A program made the position numbers and the translations under genes. Below, in pieces: positions 1 through 10,554 of a stretch of 64,000 nt of DNA; the first letter of the stretch is position 1; the number at the start of each line of letters is the position of its first letter. The DNA comes from Hyperoodon ampullatus (taxonomy: Eukaryota; Chordata; Mammalia; Artiodactyla; Ziphiidae): contig OX457057.1 in the NCBI GenBank assembly GCA_949752795.1, positions 8,794,632 to 8,858,631 of the forward strand, in the 5' to 3' direction. The notes under the pieces were generated by a model. The model did no database searches. It was not told the origin of the DNA and worked only from the letters and a program-made list of their open reading frames with translations.

Positions 1-194
1 GGACTCCAAAAAGAGGCTGTTAGGACCCTAATATAACCCGAACGGCCAAGCCTTCTTCGGGTTGTTGTGAGGCTTCAATAACGGGATCTCCCCATCTCCC
101 ATCACCCTCCCTGTCGCCACTCATCCAGTGGGATTTAGAGTAAATCGCTCACTGCCCCAGGCTCGCCGCCCGAGAGGCAGGAATAACAGCTACT

Positions 195-300
195 CCGTGC
201 CAGGTTCCGAACGTGATTTCTGGTCCTTATGGTGACTTATCTCCATTTCAGAGATGGGGAGACTGAGGCTCTGAGACTTGGTCGAGGCCCTATATCTACT
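195..300 (-). mobile_element. MIR SINE fragment
   Basis: Contains a degraded 'cagatggggagactgaggct' core followed by the motif normally found just 3' of it in reverse-oriented MIR elements. Short and diverged. No gene is visible in 1-640. Confidence 0.4.
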
Positions 301-650
301 ACCGTCCCTGCTCTGCGCCTCTGGGGTGGAGCTCACATAAGAGACTATCCCCACCCACCCGGCCACTGTGTGGTTGACTCGAGGTTCATCTAGATTTACC
401 CTCCAGCTGGAACAAAGGTAAGGTTTTCCCCGGCATTCGGCCCCCATTCCTGGTGTGCAGGCTGTGGCTCAACCTCAGACCTTTTGCCTTTGGGGATCCA
501 GTCCCTGAGGCCCCAGCTTCCAGAAGCCCCAGCTGGGGACAGGGTGGAATAAATGGTTTTTCATTCGGCTCCCAGGCCCCTGGGCCCACAGGACCCCCAG
601 CATTCATGCTGAGTATACACAGAATTAAGTAAATTAGCCCCAGTTTTCTT

Positions 651-891
651 TTTTTTTTTTTTTTTATTTTTATTTTATTTTATTTATTTTTTTATTTTTT
701 GTGGTACGCGGGCCTCTCACTGTTGTGGCCTCTCCCGTTGCAGAGCACAGGCTCCGGACGCGCAGGCTCAGCGGCCACGGCTCACGGGCCCAGCCGCTCC
801 GCGGCATGTGGGATCTTCCCGGACCGGGGCACGAACCCGTGTCCCCTGCATTGACAGGCGGACTCTCAACCACTGCGCCACCAGGGAAGCC
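651..891 (-). mobile_element. CHR-2 type tRNA-derived SINE
   Basis: Poly(T) tract at the left, then the reverse complement of the CHR body, ending in 'ccaccagggaagcc'. Flanked by a target-site duplication, ccccagttttctt, at 638-650 and 892-904. The A/T-rich tail is long and impure (651-700). The copy is full length and little diverged, so it is a recent cetacean-lineage insertion. Confidence 0.93.
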
Positions 892-911
892 CCCCAGTTT
901 TCTTAACTGGC

Positions 912-1270
912 TTTTTTCTTTTTAATTAATTAATTTATTTATTTATTTTTGGCTGTGTTGGGTCTTCGTTTCTGTGCGCAGGCTCTCTCCAGTTGCGGTG
1001 AGCGGGGACCACTCTTCATCGCGGTGCGCGGGCCTCTCACTGTCGCGGCCTCTCCCGTCGCGGAGCACAGGCTCCAGACGCGCAGGCTCAGTAGTTGTGG
1101 CACGCGGGCTCAGTAGTTGTGGCTCACAGGCTCTAGAGTGCAGGCTCAGTAGTTGTGGAGCATGGGCTTAGTTGCTCCGCGGCATGTGGGATCTTCCCAG
1201 ACCAGGGCACGAACCCGTGTCTGCTGCGTTGGCAGGCAGATTCTTAACCACTGCGCCACCAGGGAAGCCC
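912..1270 (-). mobile_element. CHR-1 type (long) tRNA-derived SINE
   Basis: Long form of the CHR family (about 350 bp), with the extra central repeats of the 'gcaggctcagtagttgtgg' type that CHR-2 lacks. Target-site duplication cttaactggc at 902-911 and 1271-1280. The left duplication overlaps the right duplication of the neighbouring CHR-2, so two independent insertions used adjoining sites. Confidence 0.92.
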
Positions 1271-1599
1271 CTTAACTGGCATTTAAGTCATCACTCTCAG
1301 CTCATCCCTTCTCACGCACAACTGACTGGCTCCCTCCTGCTTGGGAGGGGCTGAGAGGGGAGAGCCTGGCCCAGTAACCAGGGGGAGGCAGGGCTGGGGG
1401 CTTGGGAACACAGGCGTGTCTGAAAGCATTTTTTTGAGCTCCTATTGTGTGCCCGGCAAGGCGTGCACCCCCCTTCTTCCACACTCACCCCAGGCAGAAA
1501 GCAGGGCTATGTGAGCTGAGAGAGGCGTTAGGACCTCCCTGCCCCTGCCCTCACCAGCTATCCCTGTCCCCCACAGTCCTGATCCTGTTTCCATGGTCT

Positions 1600-1800
1600 C
1601 TCCCTGCCTCTCTTGACTTAAACCCTTCCAGCATTTTAAATCCCACCTCCTCAGGAAGCCCTCCCTGACTGACCCAGCTCACAGCTCTCCTTCCTGGTGT
1701 CCCTACCACACGGTTGGGCAATAAGCCAGAGAGAGCAGGGGCTCCTGGAGGGTGGGGACCACGTCGCTTGTTCCCTTTATCCCCAGAAGCAATAGCCCTA
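1600..1800 (+). mobile_element. L2 LINE 3'-end fragment
   Basis: Carries L2 3'-end hallmarks: 'ctcaggaagccctccctgac', then 'gggtggggaccacgtc...ccccagaagcaatagccc'. Diverged; the family is pan-mammalian. Confidence 0.5.
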
Positions 1801-1839
1801 GGTCTCTGATTTCAACAAATTGGAGAATCAAAGAAGGTC

Positions 1840-1965
1840 CTAGATGGAGGGAAAAACTGAAGGTCAGAGAGGGGCAGTAACTTGCCTGAGGTCACACACA
1901 GCAGGTTGGTGGCAGAACCAGGACTAAAACACTTCTTTCTAGAGCCCTTCCCGCTCGTTTTCGTA
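1840..1965 (-). mobile_element. MIR SINE
   Basis: Reverse MIR core: 'actgaaggtcagagagg', then 'taacttgcctgaggtcacac', then 'ggtggcagaaccaggact'. Old and diverged. Confidence 0.7.
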
Positions 1966-1988
1966 ACACCCAACCTTTCTTGTGCATT

Positions 1989-2192
1989 ATTATTATTATT
2001 ATTTTTTGCGGTACGTGGGCCTCTCACTGTTGTGGCCTCTCCCGTTGTGGAGCGCAGGCTCTGGACGCGCAGGCTCAGCGGCCATGGCTCACGGGCCCAG
2101 CCGCTCCGCGGCATGTGGGATCCTCCCGGACCGGGGCACGAACCCGTGTCCCCTGCATCAGCAGGTGGACCACTGCGCCACCAGGGAAGCCC
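1989..2192 (-). mobile_element. CHR-2 type tRNA-derived SINE
   Basis: Starts with an (ATT)n/poly(T) tail and ends 'ccaccagggaagcc'. Target-site duplication tcttgtgcatt at 1978-1988 and 2193-2203. A short internal deletion removes part of the region next to the B box ('gcaggtggaccactgcgcc'). Confidence 0.92.
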
Positions 2193-2329
2193 TCTTGTGC
2201 ATTTTTATTTGTCTGGACCTGTCTAAGCACTAAGGCACATGGGCTCACCTAGCCTATCAACAAGATCTTCAAGAAAAGTATTAATATTATCATCACCCTC
2301 CCCACTTACAAACACGCTACTTGAGGCCT

Positions 2330-2450
2330 GGAGAAGCTCCAGAACTGGCCATCAGATCCTCTTTCATAGTCAGTCAGTGACGGATCAACATTCCTACCCA
2401 GGGGAACTGCCCTCAAACCCATGCTCTTTACCACTGCATCATATTATGGA
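2330..2450 (-). mobile_element. Possible MIR SINE fragment
   Basis: Weak match to the 3' half of a reverse MIR, with a 'tgctctttaccactgcat' terminus that resembles the tRNA-like end of MIR. Confidence 0.4.
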
Positions 2451-2468
2451 TTCGGAGTTCATCAGGGG

Positions 2469-2672
2469 GGCTTCCCTGGTGGCGCAGTGGTTGAGAGTCC
2501 ACCTGCCAATGCAGGGGACACCGGTTCGTGCCCCGGTCCGGGAAGATACCACATGCCACGGAGCGGCTGGGCCCATGAGCCATGGCCGCTGAGCCTGCGT
2601 GTCTGGAGTCTGTGCTCTGCAACGGGAGAGGCCACAGCAGTGAGAGGCCCACATACGGCAAAAAAAAAAAAA
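2469..2672 (+). mobile_element. CHR-2 type tRNA-derived SINE
   Basis: Begins 'gcttccctggtggcgcagtg' (pol III A box) and carries a B-box-like 'ggttcgtgccc'. It ends in a short poly(A). Target-site duplication agttcatcagg at 2456-2466 and 2673-2683. Confidence 0.94.
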
Positions 2673-2699
2673 AGTTCATCAGGCGGAGCTGGATAGGCT

Positions 2700-3170
2700 T
2701 CGGGGGGCTGTGACCCCCTGAAATTGTGTGTGTGCATTTTGGGGGAGAGAATCTATGTTTTTTAAATCAGATTCTCAAAGGAGTCTAACCCCCCCAAACT
2801 AAGGTTCACTGTTTGATGTGACATTAATTGGATGGTTACTCACAAGGCTGGCGGTGGAGATGGGCTTAGGAGGTGTGAGGTTGTGTGCGTGTGTGCGTGT
2901 GTGTGTGAGCTGGGATGGAGATGAGGGACAGGTGCCTGCTCTCTCCATTTTCCTGTCCTGCCCCCCCACCTGACGTTCCCTATCGTCGGGCCCTCCCATG
3001 CTGGCAGCCCATGGACACCGCAGGGCCGGGCTGGGTACCCGCCTGTGCTCCCACATACAGGGGCTGCACTCAGCGCCCGTTTCAACGCCAGGTTTCATTT
3101 CTCTTCTGCCCATCAGCCGGACCTCCCCAGGGCCCAGTCTCCACGGTTGTTTTATGGAAGGTGTCAGCGC
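2700..3170. other. Unique non-coding sequence
   Basis: Outside the GT-rich patch at 2883-2908 I recognise no repeat and no coding exon. Open frames here have no recognisable domain. Confidence 0.5.
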
Positions 3171-3440
3171 CCCTCTCTACTCTCTGGGCTAATGTAGTTA
3201 TTAGGAAGAGCGACAAGAAGAGACAAAACACCAGGCAGGAAGGCGGGGCCCAGGGTCCTGGAGCAGCTGCTGAGAACGTGTAAATCCCTCATTCCTCGTG
3301 TCACCGACACAAATTCTCCCCTCCCGCCATCACTTCCTATTTAGAACTGCATAATGATTAGGTTGCGTATTTGGAAACAATTAAAAATAAGCTGCCAGCA
3401 CGCGGCTAATTTTGCTGAGGCCGCGATGATAATTTTAATC
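3170..3440. promoter_or_regulatory. Candidate conserved regulatory element
   Basis: Repeat-free stretch mixing GC-rich and AT-rich parts. It has several homeobox-type AT cores (TAATG at about 3190, 'gataattttaatcc' near 3427), 'gcataatgatta' and 'caattaaaaataagc'. This composition is typical of deeply conserved vertebrate enhancers. Conservation was not measured, so function is an inference. Confidence 0.35.
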
Positions 3441-3944
3441 CAGAGGAAGGAGGGAAGGTGGGAGGCAGAGCCCATGTAAATCATCAGGAATCACGTGGCT
3501 CTGGCTTGGCTGCGGGTCTTGATCCAAGGGCCCCCAGCTACGCCCTGGCCTGGGTCCCGGGCCTGGTGGAGGCAGAGATGGCTCAGGCCACCAGCCAAGG
3601 ACCCTGGCGGTCAGTTAGCAGGGCGGGCTGGACGGGAGGACTCACCTCTTCCACGTGGCTCCTCAAGAACTGAGTCCCATGGACTCCCTCCACTTGCCCT
3701 TGGCCAGTTCCCCTGCTTCTGAATTCCCCAGGGTTCTGCTGCTCTGACAGGTGTCTGTTGTTCCAAGACATCATATACACATGATGCTTTTATTCACCTT
3801 GTGCTTTGTGAACCATAGAGGTCCTGAGTTTGAGTCTTGCCTCTGCCTCCAATTTCCTGGGTGGCCTTGGCTGAATTCCTTTCCTTCTGTTCCCATCACT
3901 CTCCCTCTGCTGCTCCAGACACAAGAGGATCTCAGCTTTGACCC

Positions 3945-4150
3945 CAGACAGAGCTGGTTCAAAATCTAGCTCTGTGCCTCCCCAGCGCTATGATTTTGAG
4001 CAGGCCTCAGTTTCCTCATCTGCAAAATGGGGATAACAGTACCTACCTTCTATAGGTCATATGAGGATGAAACGAGACCACCCATGAAAAGTGCTTAGCG
4101 AAGAGCCTGGCTCGTGCTGAGTGTTCAGTAAATGTCAGATGCTATCATTA
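3945..4150 (+). mobile_element. MIR SINE
   Basis: Forward MIR with 'cctcagtttcctcatctgca', then 'aatggggataacagtaccta', and a 3' part ending near 'gttcagtaaatgtcag'. Nearly full length. Confidence 0.8.
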
Positions 4151-4154
4151 CGCT

Positions 4155-4340
4155 GTTCGTTCGCCCCTCTTGTCGGAGTTTGGCCACTTGTGCGTCCTCC
4201 ACACAAAGAGACTCATCTCTGTAGTTCGCTCTCCCTCCTGTGTCCTGGGCAGTGAGCTCTGAGAGGGCAGGGACCAGGTCCTGGGGGCGTTTTGTGTCCC
4301 CCCCCCATGCCCCACCCTAAACACTCAATGCATATTTACC
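4155..4340 (+). mobile_element. L2 LINE 3'-end fragment
   Basis: L2 tail features: 'gagagggcagggaccagg', then 'acactcaatgcatatttacc'. Diverged. Confidence 0.5.
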
Positions 4341-4379
4341 AAGTGCCCTCCCGGATTTTTTTGTAATATTTATTTATTT

Positions 4380-4934
4380 TACTTTTTATTTTTTTAAATA
4401 TTGACATATGTCGTGAATTTTTTAATTTATTTATTTATGGCTGTGTTGGGTCTTCGTTTCTGTGTGAGGGCTTTCTCTAGTTGTGGCAAGCGGGGGCCAC
4501 TCTTTTTTTTTTTTTTTTTTTTTTTTTGCGGTACGCGGGCCTCTCACTGTTGTGGCCTCTCCCGTTGCGGAGCGCAGGCTCCGGATGCGCAGGCTCAGCA
4601 GCCATGGCTCACGGGCCCAGCCGTTCCGCGGCACGTGGGATCCTCCCGGACCGGGGTACGAACCCGTGTCCCCTGCATCGGCAGGCGGACTCACAACCAC
4701 TGCGCCACCAGGGAAGCCCACGGGGGCTACTCTTCATCGCGGTGCGTGGGCCTCTCACCATCGCGGCCTCTCTTGTTGCGGAGCACAGGCTCCAGACGCG
4801 CAGGCTCAGTAATTGTGGCTCACGGGCCCAGCTGCTCCGCAGCATGAGGAATCTTCCCAGACCAGGGCTCGAACCCATGTCCCCTGTATTGGCAGGCAGA
4901 TTCTCAACCACCGCGCCACCAGGGAAGCCCTTTT
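4380..4934 (-). mobile_element. CHR-1 (long) SINE, split by a CHR-2
   Basis: Long CHR element in two pieces, about 4418-4502 and about 4720-4930. The 16-bp duplication taatatttatttattt at 4364-4379 and 4935-4950 supports its insertion into the A/T-rich tail of the older SINE. It is broken by the CHR-2 at 4503-4719. The extra A/T-rich stretch 4380-4417 belongs to its tail or to tail expansion. Confidence 0.8.
4503..4719 (-). mobile_element. CHR-2 type SINE nested in CHR-1
   Basis: Twenty-five T residues (4503-4527), then a low-divergence CHR-2 body ending 'accagggaagcc'. The host CHR-1 sequence 'cgggggccactct' occurs just before it and as 'cgggggctactct' just after it, giving a duplication of about 13 bp. 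This is the youngest element of the nest. Confidence 0.92.
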
Positions 4935-5284
4935 TAATATTTATTTATTTAATTTATTTGGCTGTGCCAGGCCTTAGTTGCACACATGAGATCTTTAGTT
5001 GTGGCACACAGACTTCTTAGTTGCGGCATGCACGTGGGATCTAGTCCCCTGACCAGATATTGAACCTCGGCCCCCTGCACTGGGAGCATGGAGTCATAGC
5101 CACTGGACCACCAGGGAAGTCCCGCCCTCCTGGATTATTGCTGTGGTCTCGTAACCTCCTCTCTCCTTCCAACCTTCCTCCCATCATCTGTGTTTGGTAA
5201 AGCAGTCACCAGCTCACATCTCCCCGCTGTTCAGAGCCTTCACATTGGTTCCCGTTTCACAGTGAATGCTGGTGTCCTTACTGT

Positions 5285-5745
5285 GGCTTCCATTCTTGTT
5301 TCCTGTGGCTACAGTGATATATTATCACAAATGTGGTGGCTTTAAACAACAGAAATTTATTCTCTCAGAATTCGGAACCCCAGACATCCAAAATCAAGGT
5401 GTTGGCAAGGCTACACTCTCCATAGGGGCGCGTCGTTACTTGCCTCTTCCGGCTCCTGGTGGCTGCCGGCACTCCTTGGCTTAAGGCTGCATCCCTCTCC
5501 CCAGCTTCACGTCACCTTCTCCTCTGTATCTGTGTCCTGTCCTGGTCTGTGTCTCTGCCTGTCTCGTGCAAGGACATTTGTCATTGGATTTAGGGCCCAC
5601 CCAGGTAATCCAGGAGGATCTCCTCATCTCAAGATCCTAATGTATTTACATGCAAAGGCCCTTTTTCCAAATAAGGTAACAGCCACACGTTCTGAGGATT
5701 GGGATGCGGACATACCTTTTCGGGGGGCCACCAGTGGGCCCACTC
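5285..5745 (-). mobile_element. MLT1-type LTR (ERVL-MaLR), solo
   Basis: Reverse MLT1 landmarks in order: 'ggctttaaacaacagaaatt', 'aaaatcaaggtgttggc', 'tccttggctt', 'gggcccacccaggtaatcca', and a final 'ttctgaggattgggatg'. These are ancient LTRs of a non-infectious retroelement group; no internal coding region is present. Confidence 0.75.
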
Positions 5746-5749
5746 CACC

Positions 5750-6215
5750 CTGATAGAGATTCCTTCCCTCTCCTCTCCCCCATCTCCCCCTCGCACACTC
5801 GCTCACCCGCTCTCTCTGGCCACATCAGCCTGCATGCTGTTCCCGAAAGACTCCTGCCTCAGGTAACCTCTGCCTTCCTACCTCCCAGGAGGTAGGAAGG
5901 CAGAGGTTACCTCATTTCTTTCCAGTCTCTGCTCGGATGTCACCCTTTCAGGGACGACTTCCCGGCCACTCTATTTAAGCCCTATTGCAACTCCTGCCCT
6001 GTTTCCTGTTTTATTTCTCTCCAGGGCACTTACTGCCTTTAAACATGTATCATTTTACTTATTTATTCGATGATTGTTTCTCTCCCCCTGGGAGAATGAG
6101 CCCCCAGGAGGACAGGGACTTTGTCTGTTATGTGTGTTGATCTATCCCCAGTGTCTAAAATAGCCCCTAGCACACAGTAGGCACTCAAAAGCCGTTTGTG
6201 GGATAAATGAATGAA
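5750..6215 (+). mobile_element. L2 LINE 3' end
   Basis: Classic L2 tail: 'tcggatgtcaccctttcagg', 'cagggcacttactgccttta', 'ggaggacagggactttgtct', 'cacacagtaggcactcaaaa', and 'gataaatgaatgaa' at the 3' end. The 5' part contains the palindrome at 5861-5912. Confidence 0.83.
5861..5912. repeat. Near-perfect palindrome, 25-bp arms
   Basis: The left arm 5861-5885 is the exact reverse complement of the right arm 5888-5912, separated by only CA (5886-5887). It would form a long hairpin. It lies inside an L2 whose consensus has no such inverted repeat, so it probably arose by fold-back templated synthesis. Confidence 0.95.
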
Positions 6216-6219
6216 AGGT

Positions 6220-7630
6220 CGAAGCGCTGGGCTGGGCTGGGCTGGGGACGCCGGGGGTCAGAGCGAGCATGCCCGCCACCCCCGCCCGTGCCCTCGGAGC
6301 TCACCATCGGGGGAGGGGCGGCTTCTCCGCCGATGTTCGCTCTTCTTCCCTCTCCCCGGGAGAAGGGGGTCAGCTGTGAGGAAGATACATGGGCTGAGGG
6401 TGCAGAGAAGGAGTTTCGTCTTCTTTAGCTGCGGTGTCAGGGGCACCTCCTATCGCCCGGCCCTGAAGCTGCAGCCGGGTCTTCAGAGGTACCGAAATGT
6501 GACCCAAGAGGGCAGCTGCCTTGTCTTGCTCCGCTGTGTCCTCGTGCTCAGCCCCCCTTCAGGTTCTCAGCAGAGACTTGCTAAGTGAATGAATGGCTTA
6601 TCTCTGCCCTGACCTGAGACTACACGATGGGGCCGACCAACAGGAGGGTGGAGTGTTGGCCCAGAATGCAAGTCCTCGGTCTGTAAAACCAGTGTGCCCG
6701 GGGCGAGGGGTCTGGGGTCCACAGCAAGCCCTCTGCCCGAGGTGTAGGATGGGGAGTGGGATGCCGACAGGGACTCTGTCAATGTGTCTCAGCAGCAAAT
6801 CCCCCTGAGAACCGGCTGATGTCCCCTTTGGGCATGGAACTGGCCAACGAGCAGCCCAGGCCCTCAGGCTTGGCCGACCCCAGGGCCAGCTGCCCACGCC
6901 ACCGCGGAGGTTGCCGTCCACATTGCGTTGGCTGGCTGGTGAGTACTGCCCCTGCCGGGAGGCCCACCTGGCGGCTTTGGAACTCGTTTGCACCGGGGAG
7001 GATGCTCCGCTAATGACTGCTGGGCCGGGAGCAGCAGACTGAAGGGGCATGTCATCCACGAAGGGTCCAACCTCTCACTCAGGAACACACACATCACCAC
7101 GTCATCTGTCACCCACTCCGCCAGCTGCAACTGCTGGCTGCATCTGCTTCCCAGGGGTCTTCTCCTACAGCTCACGGAGGGAGGTATGAGGGGCCTGTTT
7201 CAGCCCCCAGTGAGCAGAGAGCAAATGGCTGGGACGGCACAATGGTGCTCCCTGCGGCTGCCCATGGAGGGCACTTCCTCCATCCCCACCCAGGCCCCCA
7301 TCCAGCACTGATGCCGGGTAAGACCGAGGCCACCAGCCACCTGAAGCACTGGGCCCAGAGGTCCAGAGCCGGACCACAGTGCCCCTCAGGGGAGCAGCTG
7401 GGCAGCGGATCCCGGTAACGCTTTCCTCCCAAACCCCCCCAGGCTCAGATTCTGTCTCCCACATAGAGACCCCGTCCCCACCTGGCTTACAAGCAGCAGG
7501 CGGTCTTCCTCTGGGCAAGCAGGGCCTGGACGTCGCCCGGGGCTCTCCCACCACCATCGCCCATCATCTGTCCTGCCCTCAAAGGGGGCCTGGCTGTGAG
7601 TCTCCCACAGACAGGATGTGAAGCTTCCCG
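6220..7630. other. Unique GC-rich sequence without recognised gene
   Basis: CpG-containing, GC-rich DNA, especially 6230-6370, including a short (GGGCT)n run at about 6228-6246. Several open frames exceed 100 codons on both strands. None shows a known domain, and frames on both strands are expected by chance at this composition. Confidence 0.4.
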
Positions 7631-7639
7631 CCCGCCATA

Positions 7640-7800
7640 GCCCGGCAGGCTCCTCAAAGGCAGCAATTGTTGGGAGAAATTTCCCAGCAGAGTGAAATAA
7701 AGGCCCTTGAAGGAATAAAGAGTTGGAGCTGCCGATAAGAAGCTGTTTTATATAGACTTTCATTCTCCAGATCAGAATGAGAACGCAAGGGTTTGTTTTT
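7640..7800. promoter_or_regulatory. Candidate conserved regulatory element
   Basis: Repeat-free and AT-enriched relative to its surroundings, with 'gcagcaattgttggg' (E-box/SOX-like), 'gccgataagaagctg' (GATA-like) and 'tgttttatatagac' (A/T-rich, MEF2-like). Inference from composition only. Confidence 0.28.
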
Positions 7801-8109
7801 TTTCATCTGAGCCAAAGCCTTTATGCCCGCAGAAGGCCAGTTTGGGTGCAAGAGAGATTGATGGTGGGCAGACAGGGACGGGGGAGCCCAGCTGCCCAAA
7901 GTCCCCATAGTGGCTGGAGGGCTTCCTTCAGGGCCTCCTGTCCCCCTGCTGCCCGGGCCATACCCTTCCTTGTGTCCACCCCCTCCCACCCAGCTCCTGA
8001 ACAAGGGGGCCAGGGCCAGGCAGGCCCAGGGACCCCACTCCTGCTGCCCTCAACAGGACATGAGGGAGGGAGAGTGAAATTCTCTACTGATGCCCTGTGG
8101 TTCTCTCTC

Positions 8110-8640
8110 CTCCACCTTGAGGTCCCCCTCCTTTTATATAATTTGGTTCAAGTGACACATCTTTCCAGTAGAATATTGAGAAAAAAGATGAGCACAAAGA
8201 GAAAAATGAAAATAGCCTATAAATCCTATCACTATTCATTGTGTGCTATGCCTTTCTGGTCCTTTTCTCCTTAAGTGTTTACACACAGGGGCTCCTACTC
8301 TACACGTTCCTTCTGTGAGCTGCTTTCTCCCCCCATCCCCGCAACTAACAGTATATCATGAACACGTTCTATGAAGCCTCTTGATTCAACCTCCATCTGG
8401 TCCACGGGGTCTGACCTGACGTTGGCTGTGCTTTCCCACTCTTTGGTTGAGAGCATTCCACGTGACAACAAGCAACTATGAATCCTGCCAACACGCACAC
8501 ATGAATTTATCCTTAACAAATCAAGACAGCATCTTTATACCCTTGAAAACGGTCTTGCGTAAATGGGCAAAATACTTTTATCTGTTTAATCTGCAGGCAA
8601 CCTGTGAATGTGTGTGTGGACTCTTGTAATCAATCTTAGG
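8110..8640. mobile_element. Possible LINE-derived sequence
   Basis: Low-GC block with phrases common in old L1 3' regions ('aacagtatatcatgaacacg', 'aagcctcttgattcaacc', 'tgaatttatcctt'). Strongly diverged, so the family is not certain. Confidence 0.4.
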
Positions 8641-8649
8641 GTCCATGGC

Positions 8650-9310
8650 TGGTTTGGGTGGGAAGGAGCCAGTGAGCATGCCCAGTGGTGTGTGCTGAAG
8701 TTCAGAGAGGGATGGTTTGGGACCTACCATGTGTCCCACGTGTAGACTGAGCCACTGGAGATGTAATTTGTGATTTGCTGTATTTGCTTCCCAATCCCCT
8801 CTCCTCTTAGAGTCACTTCCTAAGGTTAAGGTGGTGGCTCTGGACCTCCCCCGGCCCTCCCCACCCTACGAACGACTGGGACAGGTAACCCATTAACCCC
8901 TTGAAATCCACCCACTTAGACATCAGCAGAGATGAGCTGCTTAATCCGTCGGCTGGATATCAAGCAGGTAGCACACAGGAAATGTCAGTTTTGATGAGTG
9001 AGAGAGTTGGAAAGGATGTGGGGCACGGAGGACCTAGGAGGGTCGGCTGGGATGGGGCTCAGAGCAGGAGCTACAGTGGGGGCAGCAGGAGAAACTTTGA
9101 AGTGAAAGAAGGAGGCTCCCCAGGTGGAAGTAGCCAGAAGTAGAGGTGTAAAGACACAGAGGTCCAGCCTTCTTCAATATTTGACCAGGAGCCAGCAAGA
9201 ATACAGAATCATAATGCTGGGCTCACCAATATCAACACTTTCCTAGAGAGAAATAAAAAACAATAACAACACTTCTTTCGTGGCCCCAACAGGGAACTGT
9301 CCAGCTGGTG
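8650..9310. other. Unique non-coding sequence
   Basis: No repeat family, RNA gene or coding exon is recognised here. Confidence 0.4.
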
Positions 9311-9319
9311 ATGAAGGAT

Positions 9320-9880
9320 CTTTCTAAAACATAAATCAGACACTGTCACTCCCCTCCAATGGCTTCTACTGCTCTTAGACTCAGATAAACTTCTGACAAT
9401 GGTCCACAAGACCCCATGAGATCTGCCCCGCCTGCCTCTTCCACTTCATTCTGTACCTCTTTCACCTCCCTAGGCCCCAGCTATTGGGCCTCCTGTTGTT
9501 CTTCTAACACATCAATCTCTGCCCTGCCTCAGGGCCTTTGCACTGGCTGTTCCCTCTGCCAAGGATGCTCTTTCCCCAGACCTTTGCGTGACCACCTCCT
9601 TCCCAGTATTCAGATTTCTCCTGACATGTCACCACCTCAAAGAAGCCTGCCCTGTCCACCCAAGCTAAAGTAGCCAGCCAGTCCCTTTCTCACTCATCAT
9701 TCTGCTCAGTCATCTGCATCACTTTTCACCACCTGAGATAGTCTTGCTTTTTAACTTGTTTATATCTTTACCATCCATCTCTCTCCTTACTATAAGAGCC
9801 ACTAGGACTTCTGTCTCCCTAAAACTGTGCCTGGCATACAGTAGGTGCTCAATGAATATCTGTTGACCAAATGAACAAGG
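9320..9880 (+). mobile_element. L2 LINE 3' end (long copy)
   Basis: Long L2 copy with successive landmarks: 'cagacactgtcactcccctc', 'gaccccatgagatctgcccc', 'cctcagggcctttgcactgg', 'ctgacatgtcaccacctcaa', 'tgcctggcatacagtaggtg', 'ctcaatgaatatctgttga'. Confidence 0.85.
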
Positions 9881-10159
9881 TTGGGATTCTTACTCCCAAG
9901 TGAGGCCGTCCATTGCATCTTGGGAAACTTACGTTTGTTAGAACCAACCAGAGATGGTCAGGAAAGGTTTCATTTCACATACCAGGGCCAATTAAGTGGC
10001 AGGGCTGCCTGGAGCACTGGGTTGAGAAAAAGTTTGAAGTCACATTTGACCTCTGTAGGAGAGAGTGACAGCCGTGATTGATTAGTAATGTCTGCCATGG
10101 TCCTAATGGCAGAACTAGTGGTATGTGTGCCACATATCGGCCACATCCGGTTTAGACTG

Positions 10160-10265
10160 GAAGCCCCCTTGAAAGGAGGTAGGGCCTTCTTATTCTCCTT
10201 TGCAGTCCCCCAGTATCTGGCACATGCTAGGTGCTCGGTCATGACTGATGCTGGCTGGCCTGCCA
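10160..10265 (+). mobile_element. L2 LINE tail fragment
   Basis: L2-like 3' terminus: 'aggtagggccttcttattct', then 'tctggcacatgctaggtgct'. Confidence 0.5.
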
Positions 10266-10439
10266 ACAGGGATCATTCAGCTTTGAGGCCCAGGCTCCTG
10301 AAGAGATAGGAGAAAACATCTAAGCCAATGGTTTTCTTTTTTTTTTTTTTTAAACCTGCGGTGTTCTTTCTTCAAAGGACGTCTTACGTAAAGCCTGTTA
10401 TATATTAACAGACAAAAGTAAAGCTGCTTTGGCTGAAGC

Positions 10440-10550
10440 TGGGTTTGGAGCTCAGAACCCCACCTGCCTGCACCCTCACCACCAGAGGGAATCCTGAGAC
10501 ACCCTTCAAGAACCTAGTGGTTCCCCAGAACCCAGTCTGAGAACCCTGGA
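10440..10550. mobile_element. Possible MER5-type DNA transposon fragment
   Basis: Weak resemblance to MER5 ends ('ctagtggttccccagaaccc', then 'ctgagaaccctgg'). Confidence 0.3.
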
Positions 10551-10554
10551 TGAG

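Larger units (their letters stand above)
4358..5123 (-). mobile_element. Older cetartiodactyl tRNA SINE, host of a nested insertion
   Basis: The tRNA-like part is at 4951-5123, ending 'ggaccaccagggaagtccc'. Its A/T-rich tail starts at 4358. A diverged target-site duplication, gccctcccggatt at 4345-4357 and gccctcctggatt at 5124-5136, brackets the whole block. A CHR-1 lies inside its tail, and a CHR-2 lies inside that CHR-1. Confidence 0.82.

Noticed and set aside
4481..5020. 179-codon frame, and many similar frames at every CHR SINE
   Set aside because: They are translations of the SINE consensus itself, which is why near-identical peptides recur across the window.
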